Origin: a virus
Length of the DNA: 64,000 bases
Direction: 5' to 3' (one strand)
Virus record (IMG/VR): IMGVR_UViG_3300025141_000071
Coordinates: 1-64,000 of that record
This document shows, in pieces, positions 1 through 4,886 of the stretch; positions within the stretch are counted from its first letter, which is position 1; each line of letters begins with the position of its first letter. The notes under the pieces are model-generated. The model saw nothing but the letters and a program-made list of their open reading frames with translations, ran no database searches and was not told the DNA's origin. The translations under genes and the position numbers were made by a program.

Positions 1-187
1 TAGCAGCGTCCGACAATGTAGTTCGGTTTCGCTAGGCGACCCACACAAAGGCTTCTCTGGCACTTGCCCGTCTTTCTACCCGTGTGCAGTTCGGGGATAC
101 CTCGCATTGACCCAAGGCATTACCCGACGCGTCCATCAAAAGGTTTCGAACCCTAATGATGCTCTCCGTGATTCTATTGTGAAAGAT
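1..187. other. Left-edge stretch without a supported gene
   Basis: I cannot assign these bases. One minus-strand frame stays open across 32-229, but it has no recognised motif, an odd Arg/Cys/Trp-rich tail, and a strong hairpin near its start, so I do not call it a gene. A T-loop-like GTTCGAAAC (minus strand, 143-151) sits in an imperfect CATCA/TGATG hairpin (134-161), but no tRNA cloverleaf can be built around it. Confidence 0.4.
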
Positions 188-212
188 GGGGAGCGTTTTA
201 CGCCCGCTCCCC
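188..212 (-). terminator. Strong hairpin after the leftmost early gene
   Basis: GGGGAGCG pairs perfectly with CGCTCCCC around a 9-base loop. It lies about 20 bases beyond the stop of the gene at 234-632 and is placed to end minus-strand transcription. The U-run that should follow is poor (CATCTTTC), so it may act as an RNA-stabilising or pausing hairpin instead of a classic intrinsic terminator. Confidence 0.55.
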
Positions 213-233
213 AAGGCGATGAAAAACAACCTC

Positions 234-632
234 TCAGTTGATTTCGTCCCCCATCGCTTCGTTGAATTCAGTCTCGGTCATACAACCTTGTTCTGCATCG
301 CTCATTTCAGCGAGTATTCTGAATTGCTCATCAAAGTGTTGGGGCATTTCGTATGCGGTCAGCATTCCATAAAAATCGTTCTCGCCCATCTCGGATTTCA
401 TGTCTCTCTGCAAGCCAATAAGAGCGTTGATAATTATAGCGTTCATAACTTCCACGCCACCCGTTTCAAAGTCGTTGATTGACGCGCCATTGAAGAACCC
501 GTCCTCAATCGCTTTCTTCACATGGTCAGGGGTTTCGTGAAAGAAGTGCATCACAAGCGCATCGGGTAGCCACGCCACAGGGTGGCAAGGGTTGAACTCG
601 CTTTGACGCATAAAGGTGTAGGTTACTTCCAC
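234..632 (-). CDS. Hypothetical acidic early protein, 132 aa
   Basis: Soluble, acidic protein with no family I recognise. The start is a GTG at 632, chosen because an excellent ribosome binding site (AGGAGGAGG) ends 7 bases before it. The start overlaps the end of the zinc-ribbon gene (623-847) by 10 bases, so it is the second gene of a two-gene unit driven by the promoter at 855-882. It therefore uses a Shine-Dalgarno sequence, whereas the leading gene of the unit appears leaderless. The sequence is rich in Met, Glu and Asp with no membrane segment. Function unknown; an early accessory role is inferred only from position. Confidence 0.75.
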   Translation of the reverse strand: MEVTYTFMRQSEFNPCHPVAWLPDALVMHFFHETPDHVKKAIEDGFFNGASINDFETGGVEVMNAIIINALIGLQRDMKSEMGENDFYGMLTAYEMPQHFDEQFRILAEMSDAEQGCMTETEFNEAMGDEIN

Positions 633-847
633 GGCTCAACCTCCTCCTCTGCGCCGAAGATATCATCTTGGCAGTTTTGGCATAGAGCCGAGATAGTGAA
701 CTCTTTACGAGAAACATCATCACGGAAGATACGGGCTTCCCCGTTACAGGAAATGCACTCGGCATTCTCCACACAGAGTTGGCGTGAGCCACCCATCATA
801 GTAGAGAGGAGCGCGTCGATTTGCGGGTCTTTGTTGGTTGCTTTCAT
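623..847 (-). CDS. Small zinc-ribbon phage protein, 74 aa
   Basis: The protein carries two CxxC knuckles, CISC (about residues 31-34) and CQNC (about 56-59), separated by a conserved-looking SRKEFTISALCQNCQD stretch. This layout is typical of a small zinc-ribbon family common in tailed phages, whose function is unknown to me. The start at 847 is supported by a strong promoter whose -10 box ends 7 bases upstream; longer readings of the frame would start upstream of the promoter. It leads a unit with the 132-aa gene downstream. It probably binds one zinc ion and may touch nucleic acid or host protein; this is inference. Confidence 0.85.
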   Translation of the reverse strand: MKATNKDPQIDALLSTMMGGSRQLCVENAECISCNGEARIFRDDVSRKEFTISALCQNCQDDIFGAEEEVEPWK

Positions 848-854
848 GAGGTCT

Positions 855-882
855 ATTATACCATAGTTTTGGGGAATTGCAA
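855..882 (-). promoter_or_regulatory. Early promoter P1 (leaderless type)
   Basis: On the minus strand: TTGCAA (882-877), 16-base spacer ending in an extended -10 TGG, TATAAT (860-855), then 7 bases to the ATG at 847. The expected transcription start is at or next to the start codon. The promoter lies inside the 3' end of the upstream gene. Confidence 0.85.
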
Positions 883-1092
883 GGACTTTCTTGGGGTTTT
901 TCCAAGAAACTTTATGCGGGCGAGAGGGGAATAGGTGAGCTTCGTGCATCCCCACTCTTGCATGATGTTGGTGATGGCGATTCCATAATTCACGCCCCAA
1001 ATCATGCGGATGGTGTTGATGCCGTCGATGATGCGGATGAGACACTTGTCCCCCGTTGCCATCGTGCTGATGTCTAGTCTTCTGTTCTTCAT
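856..1092 (-). CDS. Hypothetical early protein, 78 aa
   Basis: Small basic protein with no family I recognise; it contains an Ile/Met-rich central stretch that may form a hydrophobic core. The start at 1092 is fixed by its promoter, whose TATAAT lies 6 bases upstream, with no Shine-Dalgarno. Its 3' end runs through the promoter of the next gene (855-882), so the coding and regulatory sequences overlap. The C-terminal residues encoded inside that promoter are therefore constrained by it and may not be functional. Confidence 0.7.
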   Translation of the reverse strand: MKNRRLDISTMATGDKCLIRIIDGINTIRMIWGVNYGIAITNIMQEWGCTKLTYSPLARIKFLGKTPRKSLQFPKTMV

Positions 1093-1098
1093 GCGTGT

Positions 1099-1127
1099 AT
1101 TATACCAAGCTGCGGCAGCCGCTGCAA
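1099..1127 (-). promoter_or_regulatory. Early promoter P2 (leaderless type)
   Basis: TTGCAG (1127-1122), 17-base spacer, TGG plus TATAAT (1104-1099), then 6 bases to the ATG at 1092. The spacer contains a GC-rich stretch (CGGCTGCCGCAGC), unlike the other copies. Confidence 0.75.
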
Positions 1128-1176
1128 GAACTTTATCTTAAAAATTCACATGTTTATGTAACCCGTTGTCCCACAT

Positions 1177-1243
1177 GGAGTTATGTTCGCGGGGGGCCCG
1201 CCCCAATCCCCGAATAGAGCCTATATTCAAGCCCTACTCGGGG
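1177..1243 (-). terminator. Tandem GC-rich hairpins after the 1254-1610 gene
   Basis: CCCCGAATAG (1208-1217) and CTACTCGGGG (1234-1243) form a 10-bp stem. In the minus-strand RNA the odd pair becomes a G-U wobble, so the stem is complete only in that direction, matching termination of the gene that stops at 1254. A second GC palindrome (1190-1204) follows. There is no clear U-run. The second element, with its flank GGAGTTA, recurs at 2433-2461. Confidence 0.55.
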
Positions 1244-1253
1244 ATTTGAGCGC

Positions 1254-1610
1254 TTAGCAGTACTCAACCGCAGTGTTACCGCTTCGCCCGTGCTCATCCT
1301 TTTGGTCGATGAAAACCAAGAAGTTCTCCCAATCACCTTGCGATGCGTGGGTGATAAGCATAGGCAGACGGTCTACGGGAATCCAACCCGCCACATCGTA
1401 GGGAAGGACGGCGAAGTCCCCATCGCTATCCATAATAGCGACCTCCATGGTTTGGGTGGGGTCATAGCTCCCACCGTTACGCTTGAAGTCCGCGTTATGG
1501 TTCTCGCTATAAGAACCCGCACCGATGGACACACTCAAGGTGTAGCCGTTAGCGAAATCGAACCGAAGGTTTCGGTTCTCTACAATTTGAATTTTAGTTC
1601 CACTCGTCAT
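1254..1610 (-). CDS. Conserved phage protein of the FxNGYTxSI type, 118 aa
   Basis: The N-terminal half reads NRNLRFDFANGYTLSVSIG, followed by GAGSYSENHN and, later, a MEVAIMDSDGDF strand. This resembles a small family widespread in tailed phages in which an F-x-NGYT-x-SI strand is followed by an aromatic GxGxY turn; its function is not known to me. I place the start at 1610 because GGAGG lies 8 bases upstream. It overlaps the end of the preceding gene (1594-1866) by 17 bases, so the two are probably co-translated from the promoter at 1874-1901. A hairpin follows the stop. Confidence 0.8.
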   Translation of the reverse strand: MTSGTKIQIVENRNLRFDFANGYTLSVSIGAGSYSENHNADFKRNGGSYDPTQTMEVAIMDSDGDFAVLPYDVAGWIPVDRLPMLITHASQGDWENFLVFIDQKDEHGRSGNTAVEYC

Positions 1611-1866
1611 AATCATATCCTCCATAACTTTCGTCCATGCCCCAACCTGCTGAGGCGAAGGCGTCTTCGTCATCACCATCACAGTCGTAATGGTCGTTAC
1701 TGTTTTCCTCACACGCAAGCCCTTCGGCACAGTCGCAGAACTCTTTATGTCCTGCGTCGGTGTAGAATGTTCCGCTATCACAGCAGACGGAGCAAGCGGG
1801 AGCGTTTTCCCCTTCGAAGAGTTCGATAGGAGAGTAAGAACTGTCGTAGTCTTTGATGTTTTCCAT
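1594..1866 (-). CDS. Small Cys-rich acidic protein, 90 aa
   Basis: Contains a cysteine cluster CSVCCDSG followed by FCDCAEG, giving CxxC/CxC spacing like a small zinc knuckle (DnaJ-like CxxCxxG in one place). The C-terminal third is very acidic with Gly and Tyr. I choose the ATG at 1866, not the in-frame ATG nine bases upstream, because the latter overlaps the -10 box and could not be in the transcript. It leads a two-gene unit with 1254-1610. Function unknown; metal binding is inferred from the cysteines. Confidence 0.8.
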   Translation of the reverse strand: MENIKDYDSSYSPIELFEGENAPACSVCCDSGTFYTDAGHKEFCDCAEGLACEENSNDHYDCDGDDEDAFASAGWGMDESYGGYDYDEWN

Positions 1867-1873
1867 GTGTGCC

Positions 1874-1901
1874 ATTATATCAGAGTTTCAGCGAATTGCA
1901 A
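1874..1901 (-). promoter_or_regulatory. Early promoter P3 (leaderless type)
   Basis: TTGCAA (1901-1896), 16-base spacer ending TGA, TATAAT (1879-1874), then 7 bases to the ATG at 1866. Confidence 0.85.
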
Positions 1902-1904
1902 GAA

Positions 1905-2342
1905 CTATTTGAACTTTTTTTCGAATTTCTTAACATTTCCCACCCAATGACGGTTCAACCCGTTCGGGTCATTATCCGCGCCAACGGGGCAGTATTTTGC
2001 GCCTAAGAAAGCGATGAACTCACCCTTACGCCCTGCCTTGACCCATCGGTCATAGTTCTTCTGAACAGTAGCAGAACACCAACCCGCTTGGGAGCGATAG
2101 GTGGGCTTGACGCGAGGGTGCAAGATGCCGTATTCCTTACCCTTTCCACCGTTCTCGGCGTAGCGAATAGAGGCGACGATGGGAGCGAGCTTAGCGCGCA
2201 ACTCGGGGCGAATGTTCACCTCGATAGCATCTTGAAAGGACTCGGCGCAAGCCTTACCGTCTTTGGCTTCAATAGCCTTGAAAGCGTTGGACTGAGCGAG
2301 AGCGGGAGAGGTGAGGCAGAGCAGTAGTGCGATTGTCTTCAT
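1905..2342 (-). CDS. Exported lysozyme-like protein, putative endolysin, 145 aa
   Basis: Residues 1-16 form a clear signal peptide ending in ALA-Q. The mature part has IRYAENGGKGKEYGILHP and then AGWCSATVQKN, RWVKAG, GEFIAFLGAKYCPVGADND and GLNRHWVGNV. I recall this pattern from phage and bacterial lysozyme-like or transglycosylase-like proteins, with the Glu of ENGG as candidate catalytic acid. It likely acts on peptidoglycan after export, either in lysis or in entry. Two cysteines (in AGWCS and KYCPV) could form a disulfide. It has its own promoter (2349-2377) with the same leaderless spacing. The family assignment is from memory and moderately sure; export is better supported. Confidence 0.6.
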   Translation of the reverse strand: MKTIALLLCLTSPALAQSNAFKAIEAKDGKACAESFQDAIEVNIRPELRAKLAPIVASIRYAENGGKGKEYGILHPRVKPTYRSQAGWCSATVQKNYDRWVKAGRKGEFIAFLGAKYCPVGADNDPNGLNRHWVGNVKKFEKKFK

Positions 2343-2348
2343 ATATAT

Positions 2349-2377
2349 ATTATCGGCTATTCTGACCCAAAAATCAA
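2349..2377 (-). promoter_or_regulatory. Variant early promoter for the lysozyme-like gene
   Basis: TTGATT (2377-2372), 17-base spacer, GATAAT (2354-2349), then 6 bases (TA repeats) to the ATG at 2342. It differs from the TTGCAA copies and lacks the TG extension but keeps the leaderless spacing. Confidence 0.6.
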
Positions 2378-2432
2378 CCCCTTTCCCTTAAATATTTTGG
2401 AAATGGGAAAGTTTTAAATGCAGGCGTCATAA

Positions 2433-2461
2433 GGAGTTAGGCGCTCGCGGGGCCGCGCCCC
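2433..2461 (-). terminator. GC-rich hairpin, second copy of the GGAGTTA element
   Basis: GGGGC (2449-2453) pairs with GCCCC (2457-2461) around CGC. It lies 10 bases beyond the stop of the small membrane gene (2471-2578). The flank GGAGTTA plus a CGCGGGG core repeats the element at 1177-1204. No U-run follows, so termination is not certain. Confidence 0.45.
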
Positions 2462-2470
2462 TCAATTTTT

Positions 2471-2578
2471 TCAACCCCAAATAGCCCAAAAGAAGAACGC
2501 GTATATGGGCACGCTCATAACGATAGCCCAGAATATTCCAATGAGGGCGTTGCCCTGTCTAATCTTGGGTCGGCTCAT
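2471..2578 (-). CDS. Tiny membrane protein, 35 aa
   Basis: The frame encodes MSRPKIRQGN followed by an uninterrupted hydrophobic segment of about 24 residues rich in Ile, Phe and Trp (residues 11-34), then a stop. The basic N-terminus and single span suggest an inner-membrane protein with its N-terminus inside. Its ATG overlaps the stop of the upstream gene in an ATGA arrangement (2575-2578), which supports real translation by coupling. A GC hairpin follows. Function unknown; small early membrane proteins of phages often affect host envelope or superinfection, but nothing here proves that. Confidence 0.65.
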   Translation of the reverse strand: MSRPKIRQGNALIGIFWAIVMSVPIYAFFFWAIWG

Positions 2579-2802
2579 AGTGCCCCCAACATTGAGAGTG
2601 TATAACGCAAAACGTCCTCCGCCTCTGTGGCAGAGATGTTGTGTTCATCAGACACATCATAAGAGATTTGCTGAATAGCCGAGTCTTGGTCATGCGACCC
2701 GTCCTCAAGCATGAGAGTGTAATCGTCTAACTTGTTAGGCAGGCATACGTTGATGCCCGCTTTCACAGCGTCACGAACAGTCATTGTTGTGTTGGTTTTC
2801 AT
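2575..2802 (-). CDS. Hypothetical acidic early protein, 75 aa
   Basis: Small acidic protein, probably helical, with a short N-terminal MTVRDAVKAG helix and a C-terminal ATEAEDVLRYTLSML helix. I do not recognise a family. The start at 2802 is set by the promoter (TATAAT 6 bases upstream). It is followed by the tiny membrane gene through an ATGA overlap, so the two form one unit. Confidence 0.75.
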   Translation of the reverse strand: MKTNTTMTVRDAVKAGINVCLPNKLDDYTLMLEDGSHDQDSAIQQISYDVSDEHNISATEAEDVLRYTLSMLGAL

Positions 2803-2808
2803 GTGTGT

Positions 2809-2836
2809 ATTATACCATAGAGTTGAGAGATTGCAA
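2809..2836 (-). promoter_or_regulatory. Early promoter P4 (leaderless type)
   Basis: TTGCAA (2836-2831), 16-base spacer TCTCTCAACTCTATGG, TATAAT (2814-2809), 6 bases to the ATG at 2802. This is close to the consensus of the set. Confidence 0.9.
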
Positions 2837-2853
2837 GGACTTTCGTGGGGTTT

Positions 2854-3111
2854 TTACACCCCGATGAAAGCCTCCCGCGCACAATGGGCATCGTATGAGC
2901 CGTAGCGTGAGCCATCACCATTACGAGGGATAGCGCGTCGTGCGTCCTTGTAGAGGTCGAACAGCAGAGCCGTCTGCGTAGAGGTTGGACTATCAGCGTA
3001 TGCAATGGCGTAAGCCCTCGCAAGGTTGAGTGAGAGTTCATGGGCGTTTTCGACCCAAATAGGAGCGTTGGAAGAGTTGTAATTCAATGCATTGAAGGAG
3101 TTGTATTTCAT
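2854..3111 (-). CDS. Hypothetical early protein, 85 aa
   Basis: Soluble protein with an Asn-rich N-terminus (NALNYNSSNAP) and a helical middle (ENAHELSLNLARAYAIAYA), then a basic stretch (KDARRAIPRNGDGSRYGSYD). No family recognised. The ATG at 3111 is chosen because it lies 6 bases after a perfect TATAAT; upstream in-frame codons fall inside the promoter. Confidence 0.75.
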   Translation of the reverse strand: MKYNSFNALNYNSSNAPIWVENAHELSLNLARAYAIAYADSPTSTQTALLFDLYKDARRAIPRNGDGSRYGSYDAHCAREAFIGV

Positions 3112-3117
3112 GAGTAT

Positions 3118-3145
3118 ATTATACCATAGAGTTGAGAGATTGCAA
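3118..3145 (-). promoter_or_regulatory. Early promoter P5 (leaderless type)
   Basis: TTGCAA (3145-3140), 16-base spacer identical to that of P4, TATAAT (3123-3118), 6 bases to the ATG at 3111. Confidence 0.9.
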
Positions 3146-3152
3146 GCACTTT

Positions 3153-3284
3153 CTAGAAAAAGTTTTTGATTGTTGAGCCTAGCCCGATGATGATGTTCCC
3201 CACGATGAGGAAACACTGCCCGATAGGCTGAGAGAAGATGATGAGGGCGATGCCTAAGGCACAGGATTTGAGGTGTTGTTTCAT
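3153..3284 (-). CDS. Small membrane protein, 43 aa
   Basis: The frame gives MKQHLKSCALGIALIIFS, a short QPIGQ break, then CFLIVGNIIIGLG and a basic, aromatic tail (KNFF). It has either one long or two short hydrophobic segments with a positively charged N-terminus, so it is probably an inner-membrane protein or an exported peptide. It is small enough to be missed by length filters, but it has its own perfect leaderless promoter (3291-3318), which strongly supports it. Function unknown. Confidence 0.7.
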   Translation of the reverse strand: MKQHLKSCALGIALIIFSQPIGQCFLIVGNIIIGLGSTIKNFF

Positions 3285-3290
3285 GCGTGT

Positions 3291-3318
3291 ATTATACCAT
3301 AGTCTGAGAGGATTGCAA
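3291..3318 (-). promoter_or_regulatory. Early promoter P6 (leaderless type)
   Basis: TTGCAA (3318-3313), 16-base spacer, TGG plus TATAAT (3296-3291), 6 bases to the ATG at 3284. Confidence 0.9.
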
Positions 3319-3319
3319 G

Positions 3320-3520
3320 CTAAAACCAAGATTTATTTTTCTTGTCTGAGATGAGGTTGCGCCGAGCTTCTAGGCTGTCCCAATCTGCCTCGTCCATCCA
3401 TTCGATGACCTCATAGGCTATTTCGCGCCTGTCCATGTCTGAGAGCTTGGCGTTAGGCGTAGGAGGGAATATGTAAGCGGTACAAAGCATACCGAGGAGG
3501 AAGGCGATTAGAGATTTCAT
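3320..3520 (-). CDS. Membrane-anchored or exported early protein, 66 aa
   Basis: Residues 1-17 (MKSLIAFLLGMLCTAYI) form a signal peptide or anchor; the rest is acidic and polar (DMDRREIAYEVIEWMDEADWDSLEARRN) and likely helical, facing the periplasm. A cysteine at residue 13 lacks a good lipobox. The start at 3520 is fixed by its promoter 6 bases upstream. No family recognised. Confidence 0.75.
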   Translation of the reverse strand: MKSLIAFLLGMLCTAYIFPPTPNAKLSDMDRREIAYEVIEWMDEADWDSLEARRNLISDKKNKSWF

Positions 3521-3526
3521 GTGTGT

Positions 3527-3554
3527 ATTATACCATAGCCTAGCGAGATTGCAA
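3527..3554 (-). promoter_or_regulatory. Early promoter P7 (leaderless type)
   Basis: TTGCAA (3554-3549), 16-base spacer, TGG plus TATAAT (3532-3527), 6 bases to the ATG at 3520. Confidence 0.9.
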
Positions 3555-3722
3555 GACATTTTCCCAAAAATCTTTGGAAACTATGCCAACTTTTCTGGAG
3601 TCGATACGGTCGAGAGCCATACCTGCCTCAAGATAGCCACGGCTACCCTCAGCGATGAGCTTGCGCGTGTCTTGGAGAACGCCTGCCTTGGCGTAGAGGA
3701 CGAAGGTCTGTTTGTTTTTCAT
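3540..3722 (-). CDS. Hypothetical basic early protein, 60 aa
   Basis: Small basic protein (MKNKQTFVLYAKAG start, then helical RKLIAEGSRGYLEAGMALDRID). No membrane segment and no family recognised. Its 3' end overlaps the promoter of the next gene. It is the first of the minus-strand early block when read from the right, with its own promoter 6 bases upstream. Confidence 0.75.
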   Translation of the reverse strand: MKNKQTFVLYAKAGVLQDTRKLIAEGSRGYLEAGMALDRIDSRKVGIVSKDFWENVLQSR

Positions 3723-3728
3723 GTCTAC

Positions 3729-3756
3729 ATTATACCATATCCCTCAGAGATTGCAA
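3729..3756 (-). promoter_or_regulatory. Early promoter P8 (leaderless type)
   Basis: TTGCAA (3756-3751), 16-base spacer, TGG plus TATAAT (3734-3729), 6 bases to the ATG at 3722. This is the rightmost member of the array. Confidence 0.9.
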
Positions 3757-3920
3757 GCACTTTCTCGGTTTTATTTTTCTCACAGCGGAGAATTCCACGC
3801 TTTGGGTCCCATGCGGTGGAGCGGAATGGGCATTACATCCGTAGGACCCATGCTTTTCTATAAGGGACTCCTACAAAAATTTAAAACAAAAAAAGGGACT
3901 CCAGAACTACATATGTTGTT
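3757..3920. other. Junction between the early minus block and plus genes
   Basis: Divergent junction. It holds a 23-codon minus-strand frame (3780-3851) with a weak -10-like TTATAG six bases before its ATG, an inverted repeat TGGGTCC/GGACCCA, and two copies of AAGGGACTCC about 31 bases apart. None of these is strong enough to call as a gene or operator by itself. Confidence 0.4.
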
Positions 3921-4205
3921 ATGAAAAAATTCAAAGAATATGCACCTATGGTGCTCGCCGTTGTCACCCTGCTCTTAGTGGGTTCCCTTAAAATGGATTC
4001 ATGCCAAGCTAAGAAAGGACATGCTAAGTTTATGAAGATGCAGCAACGCTCATCCCACTCTACCCAACGTCCCTCCCGTCTAGACCCTTCAACAGGTGGT
4101 GCTTACAGGAACGAAGACGCAAGGAAAGGACGCGGTGCAAAGCGCGGTTCCCGTGGAGACCGTGGCGAAGGTGCTTGGAAGAAGCGCGAAAAGAAAATAA
4201 ACTAA
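3921..4205 (+). CDS. Membrane-anchored basic protein, 94 aa
   Basis: Residues 9-24 form one hydrophobic segment (MVLAVVTLLLVGSL), preceded by KKFKEY. The remainder is extremely basic and disordered (GRGAKRGSRGDRG, WKKREKK). The likely topology is a short cytoplasmic N-terminus with a basic tail outside, or a secreted polycationic peptide. No family recognised. It is the first plus-strand gene after the early block and converges with groES, whose stop lies 3 bases away. Confidence 0.6.
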   Translation: MKKFKEYAPMVLAVVTLLLVGSLKMDSCQAKKGHAKFMKMQQRSSHSTQRPSRLDPSTGGAYRNEDARKGRGAKRGSRGDRGEGAWKKREKKIN

Positions 4206-4207
4206 GG

Positions 4208-4483
4208 TTAAAGAATCGCCAAAACGTCGGTATCGGCCATAATCAAAACCGTTTCACCTTCGTAGCTGATTTCAGAACCTGCGAAGGGCGGGAATAGCAC
4301 CATATCCCCTGGAGATACTTCCATAGGAATAAGCTTCCCGTCCTGGTATAACCCTTTCCCTGTCGCTACCACTTCCCCTTCATTGGGTTTCTCCTGGGAA
4401 TCTGTTGTGAGGATAATCCCTCCTGCGGATTCTTTTGCCATTTCGGCTCTTTTAACGATAATGTTGTTTCTTAGGGGTTTCAT
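4208..4483 (-). CDS. groES: Phage GroES/Hsp10 co-chaperonin
   Basis: A 91-aa protein colinear with bacterial GroES: the KPLRNNIIVKR first strand, the AGGIILTTDSQEKP mobile loop with its GroEL-binding IIL, EGEVVATGKG, PGDMVLFPPFAGSEI, and the C-terminal DTDVLAIL. It should cap the host GroEL ring. By analogy with T4 gp31 it would help fold the major capsid protein, but unlike T4 gp31 its sequence is plainly of the cellular GroES type. One base separates it from the upstream gene (4485-4838), so they are co-transcribed. Confidence 0.92.
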   Translation of the reverse strand: MKPLRNNIIVKRAEMAKESAGGIILTTDSQEKPNEGEVVATGKGLYQDGKLIPMEVSPGDMVLFPPFAGSEISYEGETVLIMADTDVLAIL

Positions 4484-4484
4484 T

Positions 4485-4838
4485 TTATCTTCCGTGGGTT
4501 GTCGCTTTCTTAATAGCGGCTTTTAAATCCTTGTATTCCTTGCGGATGAGAAGAGGTTTATCCTCTTCCTCGAACCACACAAGGCAGGCGTAATCATTTT
4601 TTTTCGAATCTTCGAAACGCACGATGCGTCGAATGGAGTCGATGTTCAGAAGAACCTCTGCCATCTCTCCGTTTAACTTATATGTAAAGGACCCATCCTG
4701 GGTGATGAGATATGGTTGGTCCATCACTTCAATAAATCCAGGGAACACATCACCTCTGTGGTTAACCTTCTTGAGGATGATGTCCGAGTGCTGTGGCGTA
4801 AGTAGAACTGCCGCTGCTGTAAGTATAAAAGTCTTCAT
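4485..4838 (-). CDS. Hypothetical exported protein upstream of groES, 117 aa
   Basis: The N-terminus (MKTFILTAAAVLLTPQHS) looks like a signal peptide, though its h-region is short. The rest is rich in beta-strand patterns and ends with a Lys-rich helix (YKDLKAAIKKATTHGR). No family recognised. It leads the groES unit. On the minus strand TATAAT (4849-4844) lies 5 bases before its ATG, so the transcript should have almost no leader. Confidence 0.65.
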   Translation of the reverse strand: MKTFILTAAAVLLTPQHSDIILKKVNHRGDVFPGFIEVMDQPYLITQDGSFTYKLNGEMAEVLLNIDSIRRIVRFEDSKKNDYACLVWFEEEDKPLLIRKEYKDLKAAIKKATTHGR

Positions 4839-4841
4839 AGG

Positions 4842-4870
4842 CTATTATAGTAATTGGAGTACCTATATAA
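4842..4870. promoter_or_regulatory. Divergent AT-rich promoter region
   Basis: CTATTATAG (4842-4850) is nearly palindromic and reads TATAAT toward the minus gene at 4838. TATATAA (4864-4870) is a second -10-like box facing the plus gene, 16 bases before its TTG start. No -35 is apparent for either. Confidence 0.5.
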
Positions 4871-4886
4871 CTCGGAGAATAAAAAT

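Noticed and set aside
134-161. tRNA suggested by the GTTCGAAAC loop
   Set aside because: The T-stem has a mismatch and no acceptor, D or anticodon arms can be placed at the right distances.
32-229. 65-codon minus-strand open frame
   Set aside because: It begins inside the previous gene's 3' region, crosses a strong hairpin, has no promoter or RBS and no recognised motif.
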